Part shown: piece after piece, positions 1-5,794 of the stretch
How the letters are laid out: each line of letters begins with the position of its first letter
Position numbering within the stretch: the first letter of the stretch is position 1
NCBI GenBank assembly: GCA_902490585.1
Contig: CABUEI010000039.1
Span: 1 to 18,194 of the forward strand
DNA: 18,194 nucleotides
DNA from: an uncultured Oscillospiraceae bacterium
GTDB taxonomy: Bacteria; Bacillota; Clostridia; Oscillospirales; Ruminococcaceae
Reading direction: 5' to 3'
Notes under the pieces: model-generated
The model's input: the letters and a program-made list of their open reading frames with translations, nothing else
Database searches by the model: none
What the model was told of the DNA's origin: nothing
Program-made: the position numbers and the translations under genes

Positions 1-175
1 TGAATACGCTATTGTCGGCGAAGATTGTGTAATAGGCGAAAATGCCAAGGTCGGCGCAAGACCCGAGTCCATAGAAGATAAGGACACATGGGGCGTTGCG
101 GTTATCGGACACGGCGTAACAGTAAGCGACAATGCTGAGATCAAGCCCAAGGCAATGATCTCGGCTGATGTGTGA
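1..175 (+). CDS. glgC: Glucose-1-phosphate adenylyltransferase, C-terminal end (partial)
   Basis: Only the last 57 codons are present; the frame is open from base 2 to the TGA at 173-175. The peptide begins EYAIVGEDCVIGENAKVG and ends KAMISADV. It has the spaced isoleucine/valine-glycine pattern of the left-handed beta-helix that ends ADP-glucose pyrophosphorylases. The family converts glucose-1-phosphate and ATP to ADP-glucose, the donor for glycogen synthesis. The identification depends strongly on the next gene, glgD, which starts 19 bases after this stop on the same strand. The catalytic domain lies outside the window, so activity cannot be judged here. Confidence 0.85.
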   Translation, partial: EYAIVGEDCVIGENAKVGARPESIEDKDTWGVAVIGHGVTVSDNAEIKPKAMISADV

Positions 176-194
176 ACGGGAGGAGAAAATAGAA

Positions 195-1316
195 ATGGCT
201 AATATGGCAAATGTACTCGGTCTGATTTTTGCTAATATGCACGAACAGAGCGTACCCGACCTTACAAAACAGCGCACACTTGCAAGCGTGCCTTTCGGTG
301 GCAGATACAGAATGATAGATTTCCCGCTGTCAAACATGGTAAACAGCGACATTGACAATGTTGGCATTATCACAAAGGATAACTACTTATCACTCATGGA
401 CCACTTAGGCTCAGGCGATGAGTGGGATCTTTCGAGAAAGACAGGCGGTATGCACCTGTTACCTCCTTACGGAAACAGCGGTGCACTCTACAGAGGCAGA
501 CTTGAAGCTATGGCTCAGGTAAAGCCTTTCATCGCAAGCTCAGATGCAGAATACGTTCTGCTTTCAGATGCAGATGTAGTTGCAAATATCGACTACAGAC
601 CCATAATCGACTTCCATGAGAAGAACGGCGCAGATATCACCGTAGTATACGGCAGAGGTTCATTTACAACAGAGCAGACAATGACAAAGACTGTTCTTGC
701 CGTAAACCCCGACAATGTTATCACCGATGTTCTGATTCGTCCCGAGATCAGCGGCGAACACAACGTCAGCCTTAATATGTTCGTTGTAAGAAAGGACTTC
801 CTGCTCAACGTTATCCGTGATGCAGAGAGCCGCAACCTCTACAGTTTTGAGGTTGATGTACTCCAGAAGAAGCTCCACGAGATAAAGGTTCTCGGTTACA
901 AGTTCGACAAGCCTTTCGCTCAGATCGACAGCATGGATACATACTTCAAGAGCAACATGAAGCTCGTTGACAAGAATCTGCGTGATCGCCTGTTCATGAG
1001 CGATGCTCCTATCTACACAAAGGTAAGAGATGACGCTCCCGCAAAGTACGGTATTGATGCAAATGTAAAGAACTCACTCGTTGCCGACGGTTGCGTTATC
1101 GAGGGTACAGTCGAGAACTGTGTTCTGTTCAGAGGCGTAAAGATTGAAAAAGGCGCAAAGGTCAAGAACTGCATACTTATGCAGGATACGACAGTAGGCG
1201 CAAAGGCTGAGATGAACTTCGTCATCACAGATAAGAACGTTACTATCAGCGAGTACCGTTCGCTTGCAGGAACAGAAACATATCCCGTATTTGTAAATAA
1301 GGGCGCAACGGTTTAA
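195..1316 (+). CDS. glgD: GlgD, regulatory-type subunit of glucose-1-phosphate adenylyltransferase
   Basis: A 373-residue protein. The N-terminal part is a nucleotidyltransferase fold (VLGLIFANMHE near the start, then RTLASVPFGGRYRMIDFPLSN) and the C-terminal part carries beta-helix repeats (about residues 275-360). The glycine-rich GGxGTRL loop of catalytic GlgC is absent; LIFANMHE stands in its place, which is the GlgD hallmark. In Firmicutes, GlgD pairs with GlgC and raises the activity of the complex (family knowledge). I chose ATG 195 because GGGAGGAG at 178-185 sits 9 bases upstream. An in-frame upstream start at 168 would overlap glgC and has no SD; ATG 204 is a second in-frame choice. 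It is cotranscribed with glgC and followed by a strong terminator at 1363-1400. Confidence 0.93.
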   Translation: MANMANVLGLIFANMHEQSVPDLTKQRTLASVPFGGRYRMIDFPLSNMVNSDIDNVGIITKDNYLSLMDHLGSGDEWDLSRKTGGMHLLPPYGNSGALYRGRLEAMAQVKPFIASSDAEYVLLSDADVVANIDYRPIIDFHEKNGADITVVYGRGSFTTEQTMTKTVLAVNPDNVITDVLIRPEISGEHNVSLNMFVVRKDFLLNVIRDAESRNLYSFEVDVLQKKLHEIKVLGYKFDKPFAQIDSMDTYFKSNMKLVDKNLRDRLFMSDAPIYTKVRDDAPAKYGIDANVKNSLVADGCVIEGTVENCVLFRGVKIEKGAKVKNCILMQDTTVGAKAEMNFVITDKNVTISEYRSLAGTETYPVFVNKGATV

Positions 1317-1362
1317 TTGCCCGACAAAAAATGTCCGCCTTTGCGGATAAATACGACTTCAG

Positions 1363-1400
1363 AGATTCCGGTTTGTTTTCAGACCGGAATCTTGTTTTTT
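1363..1400 (+). terminator. Rho-independent terminator of glgCD
   Basis: A perfect 10-bp stem (AGATTCCGGT at 1363-1372 with ACCGGAATCT at 1383-1392) and a 10-base loop are followed by TGTTTTTT. It lies 47 bases after the glgD stop. A smaller stem (TCCGC/GCGGA, about 1334-1348) lies just before it. Confidence 0.9.
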
Positions 1401-1437
1401 GCATTTGCAAAATGTCGCAATATGCCGATTTTGCCGT

Positions 1438-1519
1438 GAAATGCGTTTGTTTTGCCTGACGGATTGAAAAAGTTAGAGTAAAAGGGTATTATATATAAAA
1501 TAAAGAAACGCATTTGTTT
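1438..1519. repeat. Two copies of a near-palindromic site flanking a promoter
   Basis: GAAATGCGTTTGTTT (1438-1452) and GAAACGCATTTGTTT (1505-1519) match at 13 of 15 positions. Because the core AAAyGCrTTT is nearly self-complementary, the 10-mers 1439-1448 and 1506-1515 are also perfect inverted repeats. They lie on either side of the promoter at 1464-1492, at about -60 and +8, the layout expected of an operator pair. The binding factor is unknown. Confidence 0.45.
1464..1492 (+). promoter_or_regulatory. Sigma-A type promoter of the zinc-ribbon membrane protein
   Basis: TTGAAA (1464-1469), a 17-base spacer and TATTAT (1487-1492) lie about 70 bases upstream of the start codon. The expected transcription start is near 1499, giving a leader of about 64 bases. 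Confidence 0.65.
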
Positions 1520-1562
1520 CATAAGCAGGACTATACATTGAGTGTCAACAGGGGGAATTTTT

Positions 1563-2435
1563 ATGAAGAAATGTCCTTATTGTGCTGAGGAAATACAGGA
1601 TGACGCAATAATCTGCCGCTATTGCCATTCCGATCTTCAAAAAGGGCAGGCATCTGTTATCAGACCTCAGGCACCGATAAGTCAGCCGTACCAACCGCAG
1701 ACACAGTACTCTACATACGGCACGATGTCAATGCACACAAAAAAGGTGCTGTATTGCTGTCTGGCACTTGCAATTTCGCTCTTTGTGTCGCTCGGTATGT
1801 TCTTTACGCTTTTCACGCTGAACGGTTTGTCGCTGATAGGAGCGAGCAGCATAGGAAGCGTATCAGCCTTTAATGCTATTGACAGGGTGGTAAAGCTGGT
1901 CGAGATTATGGGCGGAACCAATGCAAATTATTTGTCGGATACGACCAGAGGCATACTCGGACTGTTTGTTTTTATCTGCATAGGACTTTGCGTAATGGTC
2001 ATAATATGGTGCGTTTATTTTATTAAAGGAATCACCAAAATATCAAATGACCCGCAGGAGAGCCTTTATTGCTTTAAAAACACCTGCCTTGTAAATGCAG
2101 TGATCAATATCGGTTCGTTTGTTATAATCGTACTGTGGAATTTGGCTGTATCGGCAAACACAAGCAGTTCATCGACCGATTATTTCTCAAGCTATACCAC
2201 AAAGCTGATTGCAATGGATATTCAACCGAATATATTCATTTTCGCAATAGCGGGCATTGCCGGCGTTATAGTTATTTTAAAGCTGAACGGAATTGTTTAC
2301 AAGCTGAGCAAATATGAAGATGAACCGGAATCATATTATGACGAACAGGACGCTTCGTGGAGCTGCACAAGATGCGGTGTGTATAATAAAATTCAGAATG
2401 ATTACTGCAGTAACTGCGGTAAGAAAAGAGAATAA
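1563..2435 (+). CDS. Four-helix membrane protein with zinc ribbons at both termini, function unknown
   Basis: A 290-residue protein. It opens with a zinc ribbon, CPYC (Cys4, Cys7) and CRYC (Cys18, Cys21), then a Gln/Pro-rich linker to about residue 55. Four hydrophobic segments lie at about 62-85, 131-154, 176-197 and 223-246. It ends with a second ribbon: CTRC (268, 271) and CSNC (282, 285). An even helix number puts both ribbons on the same, probably cytoplasmic, side. ATG 1563 is chosen because GGGGGAA at 1551-1557 is well placed; a GTG at 1542 in frame has no SD. It stands alone with its own promoter and terminator. Zinc-ribbon membrane proteins of this type are common in Clostridia, mostly uncharacterised. 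Dual-ribbon architecture could bind a protein partner, but I cannot assign a function. Confidence 0.8.
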   Translation: MKKCPYCAEEIQDDAIICRYCHSDLQKGQASVIRPQAPISQPYQPQTQYSTYGTMSMHTKKVLYCCLALAISLFVSLGMFFTLFTLNGLSLIGASSIGSVSAFNAIDRVVKLVEIMGGTNANYLSDTTRGILGLFVFICIGLCVMVIIWCVYFIKGITKISNDPQESLYCFKNTCLVNAVINIGSFVIIVLWNLAVSANTSSSSTDYFSSYTTKLIAMDIQPNIFIFAIAGIAGVIVILKLNGIVYKLSKYEDEPESYYDEQDASWSCTRCGVYNKIQNDYCSNCGKKRE

Positions 2436-2517
2436 ATAAGAATTGCTTGAAATCCGGACGCAACTAAACGTCTTGACGGCAGGCTTGCCCCGTATGAAAT
2501 ATTGCTGTGATTTTGAC

Positions 2518-2549
2518 ACCGCCGCAGGAGAAATTCTGCGGCGGTTTTA
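2518..2549 (+). terminator. Rho-independent terminator
   Basis: A perfect 10-bp GC-rich stem (ACCGCCGCAG 2518-2527 with CTGCGGCGGT 2536-2545) can extend by G-U and A-U pairs to a GAAA tetraloop (2530-2533). TTTTAC follows. It ends the transcript of the zinc-ribbon protein, 82 bases after its stop. Read on the minus strand there is no T-run, so it is mainly a plus-strand terminator. Confidence 0.85.
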
Positions 2550-2559
2550 CTGTAAATAA

Positions 2560-2628
2560 CTATCGGCAGGAGGTAATATTCCTGTAGCTTGAATTTTCAT
2601 TCAGTAAGTATTCTATCAGCTTTTTCAT
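2560..2628 (-). pseudogene. 22-codon remnant resembling the N-terminus of a macrodomain (protein-ADP-ribose hydrolase)
   Basis: On the minus strand, ATG at 2628-2626 opens a 22-residue frame beginning MKKLIEYLLNENSSYRNI and stopping at TAG 2562-2560. GAGGGAGAG lies just upstream and gives a good SD, and the start is 15 bases after the stop of the DUF1848 gene, so it looks like a third cistron of that operon. The pattern I/L-x-YLL-x-E-N-x-x-Y-x-N-I resembles, from memory, the opening of zinc-dependent macrodomain hydrolases, where it runs on into IP... Here the match stops at TSCR and a stop codon, and I see no further macrodomain sequence before 2436. Most likely it is a truncated gene; a short genuine peptide is the alternative. 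Confidence 0.4.
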
Positions 2629-2643
2629 CTTCTCTCCCTCTTC

Positions 2644-3567
2644 TCAGAATAAACTCAGCTGACCGTCAATATAGCTTTGCTGTTCTGCGCATCTTATAAT
2701 ATCACCCGGCGTATGACCGCCTATCAGAAACGGCGAAGTCGGATCATGCCGAACCATATTTCTTTTTACGAAATCGACATCTGCATTTGCATAACAGTAT
2801 CGGCAGAAATGTCCGCAGGAGTTGTATGCTCCTATATCCGTTCCGAAAAAGCAGTTACATTCACGCTGGGATTTTCTTTTCGGCATTTTAAGCGTAATAC
2901 CGAGTGCTTTTTCATATACCTGCCGATTAAGACAGCCGCTCATATCTATGCCGTAGTCCGCTAGGATATTGTCCTCGTGACAACCCTTGACCGTAATACC
3001 GTATTTTCTGCCTGTCTTAGCAAATGCGCTAGCTATGGCAATCTGTTCGTCCGGTGTGACCGCCCGTATTTCAGGAGCATTGCGTTTTACTTTTTCGTAA
3101 ATGTCAACAAAACTGATAATACAGGTCTCGGTAAAGCCTGCAAGCTGTGATGCCGCCTTTTCAAAAGCTGATATGTGATAATCCACCGTATATCTGCCGT
3201 TTACTATTATCGGGTCATACCGCCAGCCTATTGAATTTATTGCGACAATACCGGAAAGTTCCCGAAAGCATTTTATTACAAATTTCTTGTCGGGAACATT
3301 CGGTTCAAGCTCCTTGCCGTAAGGAGTTATGGTGACGAACCAGTATTGCCCGTACTTTTCAAGCTTGTCCATGTATCTGAGCATAGGGTAAGGATTTTTC
3401 GTGCAGAAAGCTATGAGGTCAACAACGTCGGGGTTTATCTCATATCTTGTTACAAGCTCTGTGTGATATGGATTTCGTACAAGCACATAACCCTCTTTTA
3501 TTCTGTTCATAAACCATTCTGCATAGAATGCAGGAATATCAGTCCTCATTCCTGTTTGTAAAATCAT
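2644..3567 (-). CDS. DUF1848 family protein with C-terminal radical-SAM-like cysteine motif
   Basis: A 307-residue protein beginning MILQTGMRTDIPAFYAEWFM, the typical opening of DUF1848 proteins (often labelled DNA repair photolyase-like without proof). Near the C-terminus, CNC is followed by CGHFCRYCYAN; Cys251, Cys255 and Cys258 make a Cx3Cx2C cluster-binding motif as in radical SAM enzymes. In classic radical SAM enzymes this motif is N-terminal, so its position here is unusual but, as I recall, normal for this family. The start is ATG 3567, overlapping the TGA of the upstream gene as ATGA, with GGGAG upstream; this implies translational coupling. An in-frame start at 3594 lies inside the upstream gene and adds only nine residues. 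The substrate is unknown. Confidence 0.85.
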   Translation of the reverse strand: MILQTGMRTDIPAFYAEWFMNRIKEGYVLVRNPYHTELVTRYEINPDVVDLIAFCTKNPYPMLRYMDKLEKYGQYWFVTITPYGKELEPNVPDKKFVIKCFRELSGIVAINSIGWRYDPIIVNGRYTVDYHISAFEKAASQLAGFTETCIISFVDIYEKVKRNAPEIRAVTPDEQIAIASAFAKTGRKYGITVKGCHEDNILADYGIDMSGCLNRQVYEKALGITLKMPKRKSQRECNCFFGTDIGAYNSCGHFCRYCYANADVDFVKRNMVRHDPTSPFLIGGHTPGDIIRCAEQQSYIDGQLSLF

Positions 3568-4190
3568 ACTCGTTCTATTGCTCCCACAGGACATATTTCA
3601 AGGCAACCGCCGCAGTGCAGGCAGTTGTTCTGTTTGATATTATAGGGCTTTGGCAAGCCTTTGTCAATGCAGTTTTGCGGACAAACGGCAAGGCATTTTC
3701 CGCAGCCCGTGCATTTTTCGGTTATGAAATATCCTTTGTGTATCACCTTGCCACCGCCTATCGTGAAAGACTTGCGTTCGATCGGCTTTTTTGAAAGGTC
3801 GAACCACTCGCCCTCACCGTTGTATATGCAAAAAACAGTGAGTGCTTTTCTGCTTTCCTCTGTAGGATAGATTTCTGCCATGTACGGATTTTTCTCAAAA
3901 AGCCGTGGCAATCTTTCTCTTCCTGTTTCTGTAACTTTTCCTCCTACAGAAATTGCAACAGTATTCATAGTACTATCGCCCTTTATACCTGTGAAAGCAA
4001 TATAATTGTTATATATAAGCCTGCTATAAAAACCTTTGCCTTTAGCTGTAAGAAAACACAAGCCGTTACTATCGTAATCCATTATATCAATAGCGCAGGT
4101 AACAGGCAGACCGTTTTCATCGGTCGTAGCGGCAATGACCGTATGGATTCGGTTTACAATATATTCCTGAAAGCGATTTTCGTGGTTCAT
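3564..4190 (-). CDS. Pyridoxamine 5'-phosphate oxidase-like flavin-binding protein fused to a two-cluster ferredoxin
   Basis: A 208-residue protein in two parts. Residues 1 to about 140 resemble the split-barrel fold of pyridoxamine-phosphate-oxidase-like proteins (HTVIAATTDENGLPVTCAID, then FLTAKGKGFYSRL), which usually bind FMN or F420. Residues 153-208 are a bacterial-type 2[4Fe-4S] ferredoxin: Cys160, 163, 166, 170 and Cys190, 193, 196, 200, each set in CxxCxxCxxxCP form. The fusion suggests electron transfer between iron-sulfur clusters and a flavin; the substrate is unknown. AGAGGCGGA precedes ATG 4190. It is translationally coupled to the DUF1848 gene downstream by ATGA, so the ferredoxin could supply electrons to that iron-sulfur protein. 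That role is inference. Confidence 0.88.
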   Translation of the reverse strand: MNHENRFQEYIVNRIHTVIAATTDENGLPVTCAIDIMDYDSNGLCFLTAKGKGFYSRLIYNNYIAFTGIKGDSTMNTVAISVGGKVTETGRERLPRLFEKNPYMAEIYPTEESRKALTVFCIYNGEGEWFDLSKKPIERKSFTIGGGKVIHKGYFITEKCTGCGKCLAVCPQNCIDKGLPKPYNIKQNNCLHCGGCLEICPVGAIERV

Positions 4191-4209
4191 ATTCCGCCTC
4201 TTTCACTGA

Positions 4210-4239
4210 ATTATACGTATGTGTTTAATTGTACGATCA
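4210..4239 (-). promoter_or_regulatory. Candidate promoter of the split-barrel/DUF1848 operon with overlapping motif
   Basis: On the minus strand a perfect TATAAT (plus-strand 4210-4215) lies 20 bases before the start codon. The -35 region is poor: with a 17-18 base spacer it reads GATCGT or TGATCG. Exactly there sits ATCGTACAAT (4228-4237), a 10-mer also present upstream of the MBL-fold gene at 5191-5200. A weak -35 with a shared motif suggests factor-dependent control. The alternative is read-through from the MBL-fold gene, because I see no terminator in 4191-4278. Confidence 0.45.
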
Positions 4240-4278
4240 TTGTGCATAAACCGTCTGCCTGATGTGCTGTTCGGGGTA

Positions 4279-5070
4279 TTACGCAAAGAAGAAACCGGCA
4301 GTCATATCAAGATAGTTCGCACCGCTGTAACCGGGGTACTGCTTGTTGACCTCAGCTTTGAATTCATCGGCATTTGCACAGCTTTCTGCGATCTTCTTGA
4401 GGTTTTCGAGATACTCGATTTTTGTTTCAGCGTCCTTTAAATCCTCGGGCGTGTAGTGAGATGTAAGTATCAACGTGTAACCCTTTGAAATGTAGCCTCT
4501 GAGCTGTCCGATAATAGCGTCTGCATGACCTGCGCCTGCAACAATTGAGTGGCAGTCGTGACCGAGCATGTGTGTGTAAACCGCATTGATTTCGGGTATC
4601 TCAATGTCGAATGCTTCAGCCGTTTTTGTGATTACAAAGTCAATTCCGCCGATAGTGATCTTTCCCTCGCCAATCACATTTGTGATCTCATGCACCGATT
4701 TGTCAAAGCTCTCGCCGAAAGCATTTGTGAAGTTATTGATGAGTGCCTTACCGCCGCCGTTTTCGGAATATTCAACCGCATTCTGAGTTGCAAATTTCGG
4801 TACATTGTGCAGGAATGTAGCACCTGCACCGTGGTATGCTACAAGTATTCCTTCAACCTCGATATCTTTAAGATATCCGGTAAGCTCCGAAATGTTGTCA
4901 AAGAAGCACGGAGACTCGATTACAACTGCCTTTCCGCCCTTTTCAACTATGAAAACCTCATCGTCTATAAGGTCGTTTGTCTTGTACGCATGGAGCTTTA
5001 CATCTCCGAAGTCGTATACGCTTACCTCGCCCTTTGCGAGTGGTGCCTTTGTGTAAGTATTCTTGTTCAT
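4279..5070 (-). CDS. Metallo-beta-lactamase-fold protein with degenerate metal site
   Basis: A 263-residue protein with the layout of MBL-fold hydrolases: a strand-rich N-terminus (VFIVEKGGKAVVIESPCF), a region at the HxHxDH position, and later LGHDCHS and TSHY. The canonical metal motif is broken: at residues 80-85 the sequence is HGAGAT, so only the first histidine of HxHxDH remains. His171, Asp172, His174 and His205 survive downstream. It may bind metal in another way, act on a different substrate, or be a non-catalytic sensor. AAGGAGG is 9 bases before ATG 5070. The promoter is at 5151-5179. It is transcribed away from the HxlR regulator, the usual place for a regulator's target gene. Confidence 0.7.
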   Translation of the reverse strand: MNKNTYTKAPLAKGEVSVYDFGDVKLHAYKTNDLIDDEVFIVEKGGKAVVIESPCFFDNISELTGYLKDIEVEGILVAYHGAGATFLHNVPKFATQNAVEYSENGGGKALINNFTNAFGESFDKSVHEITNVIGEGKITIGGIDFVITKTAEAFDIEIPEINAVYTHMLGHDCHSIVAGAGHADAIIGQLRGYISKGYTLILTSHYTPEDLKDAETKIEYLENLKKIAESCANADEFKAEVNKQYPGYSGANYLDMTAGFFFA

Positions 5071-5150
5071 GTTAAAATCCTCCTTGAATTTTGTATAGCT
5101 TGTTTACTCTTTTGCGGAAGATTCAGCGCTGTTTCTCTTTCCTTGCCTTT

Positions 5151-5179
5151 ATCATACCACAACCGTTAAACCCTGTAAA
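5151..5179 (-). promoter_or_regulatory. Sigma-A type promoter of the MBL-fold gene
   Basis: On the minus strand TTTACA (plus 5174-5179), a 17-base spacer and TATGAT (plus 5151-5156). The expected start is near 5144, giving a leader of about 74 bases before ATG 5070. The repeat cluster at 5191-5263 begins 12 bases upstream of the -35. Confidence 0.7.
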
Positions 5180-5190
5180 GTACGCACTTT

Positions 5191-5263
5191 ATTGTACGAT
5201 AGTTACCTCACGGTGACTATTGCACGGTTACCTCAAAGAAACAATTGCATAACCGTGCACTTT
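5191..5263. repeat. Cluster of direct and inverted repeats between divergent promoters
   Basis: TGCACGGTTA (5221-5230) and TAACCGTGCA (5250-5259) form a perfect 10-bp inverted repeat with a 19-base spacer. GTTACCTCA occurs at 5202-5210 and 5227-5235, 25 bases apart. ATTGTACG (5191-5198) and ATTGCACG (5219-5226) are a one-mismatch direct repeat. ATAGTTACC (5199-5207) and GGTGACTAT (5212-5220) pair with one mismatch. GCACTTT occurs at 5184-5190 and 5257-5263. The stretch lies between the -35 elements of the MBL-fold gene and the HxlR gene and looks like a multi-site operator or enhancer. Confidence 0.6.
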
Positions 5264-5316
5264 CACACAATATCTTAATATTATCCGATTTTTTTAAAAA
5301 TTTTTTTGTCCGGGTG

Positions 5317-5346
5317 TTGACACCATAAAGGTAAGTATGGTATAAT
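5317..5346 (+). promoter_or_regulatory. Consensus sigma-A promoter of the HxlR-family regulator
   Basis: A perfect TTGACA (5317-5322), an 18-base spacer and a perfect TATAAT (5341-5346). An A/T-run at about 5289-5307 upstream of the -35 could act as an UP element. A promoter this strong for a regulator implies repression, probably by its own product at the palindrome at 5356-5372. Confidence 0.85.
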
Positions 5347-5372
5347 CCGACCGTAAGTATCAATATGATACT
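5331..5372. promoter_or_regulatory. Candidate HxlR operator: palindrome at the transcription start plus direct repeat
   Basis: AGTATCA-ATA-TGATACT (5356-5372) is a perfect 7+7 inverted repeat lying at about +3 to +19 of the HxlR transcript. GTAAGTAT occurs at 5331-5338 in the promoter spacer and again at 5353-5360, 22 bases apart (about two helical turns), the second copy overlapping the palindrome. Dimeric winged-helix regulators bind such sites; autoregulation is inferred. Confidence 0.55.
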
Positions 5373-5404
5373 GTTTGATAACCAAGCGGAAAAGAGGTAC
5401 TGTT

Positions 5405-5743
5405 ATGAGTGAACTGAAAACCGTAAAGGAATTGCCCGCCTGCCCCGTCGAAACCACGCTTACGCTTATCGGCGACAAGTGGAAAGTGCTGATTCTGCGT
5501 GACCTGCTGACAGGCACAAAGCGCTTCGGAGAGCTGAAAAAGTCGGTCGGCGGCGTGTCACAGAAAGTGCTGACTTCACAGCTTCGTGACATGGAGGAGA
5601 GCGGTCTTGTAAACCGTAAAGTCTATGCCGAAGTCCCTCCCAGAGTAGAGTATTCGCTGACCGACCTCGGCAAAAGTCTTAACCCCATTCTTGACGCCAT
5701 GAAGTGCTGGGGCGAGGACTATAAGAATCTTGTCAAGGGATAA
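5405..5743 (+). CDS. HxlR-family winged helix-turn-helix transcriptional regulator
   Basis: A 112-residue protein with the HxlR signature: ACPVETTLTLIGDKWKVLIL, then RFGELKKSVGGVSQKVLT (recognition helix region), LRDMEESGLVNRKVY, and PPRVEYSLTDLGKSL (wing and following helix). Cys13 sits where redox- and quinone-sensing members such as YodB keep their N-terminal sensing cysteine; a second cysteine, Cys101, lies in the C-terminal dimer helix, also as in YodB. Thiol-based sensing is therefore plausible but unproven. ATG 5405 follows AAGAGGT; an in-frame TTG at 5375 has no SD and falls beside the palindrome. The gene is divergent from the MBL-fold gene, its probable target. Confidence 0.92.
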   Translation: MSELKTVKELPACPVETTLTLIGDKWKVLILRDLLTGTKRFGELKKSVGGVSQKVLTSQLRDMEESGLVNRKVYAEVPPRVEYSLTDLGKSLNPILDAMKCWGEDYKNLVKG

Positions 5744-5768
5744 AAATACCCCTGAGAAATCAGGGGTA
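5741..5768 (-). terminator. Terminator of the toxin-antitoxin transcript (minus strand)
   Basis: A perfect 9-bp stem TACCCCTGA (5747-5755) and TCAGGGGTA (5760-5768) with a GAAA loop as read on the plus strand. The T-run is on the minus strand (the plus strand reads TAAAAAT at 5741-5747), so it fits the minus-strand transcript from 6357. It begins at the HxlR stop codon and may also protect or weakly end the HxlR mRNA. Confidence 0.75.
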
Positions 5769-5794
5769 AAAGAATATATATTCCTTGGGTGTAG

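Noticed and set aside
1331..1459. A 42-codon plus-strand frame after glgD
   Set aside because: It has no SD, runs through the glgCD terminator hairpin, and its residues match no pattern I know.
4549..5169. A 206-codon plus-strand frame antisense to the MBL-fold gene
   Set aside because: It is a mirror of the coding strand with an unusual Cys/Tyr/Leu-rich composition, no SD and no family motif; the minus-strand gene has a clear fold, SD and promoter.
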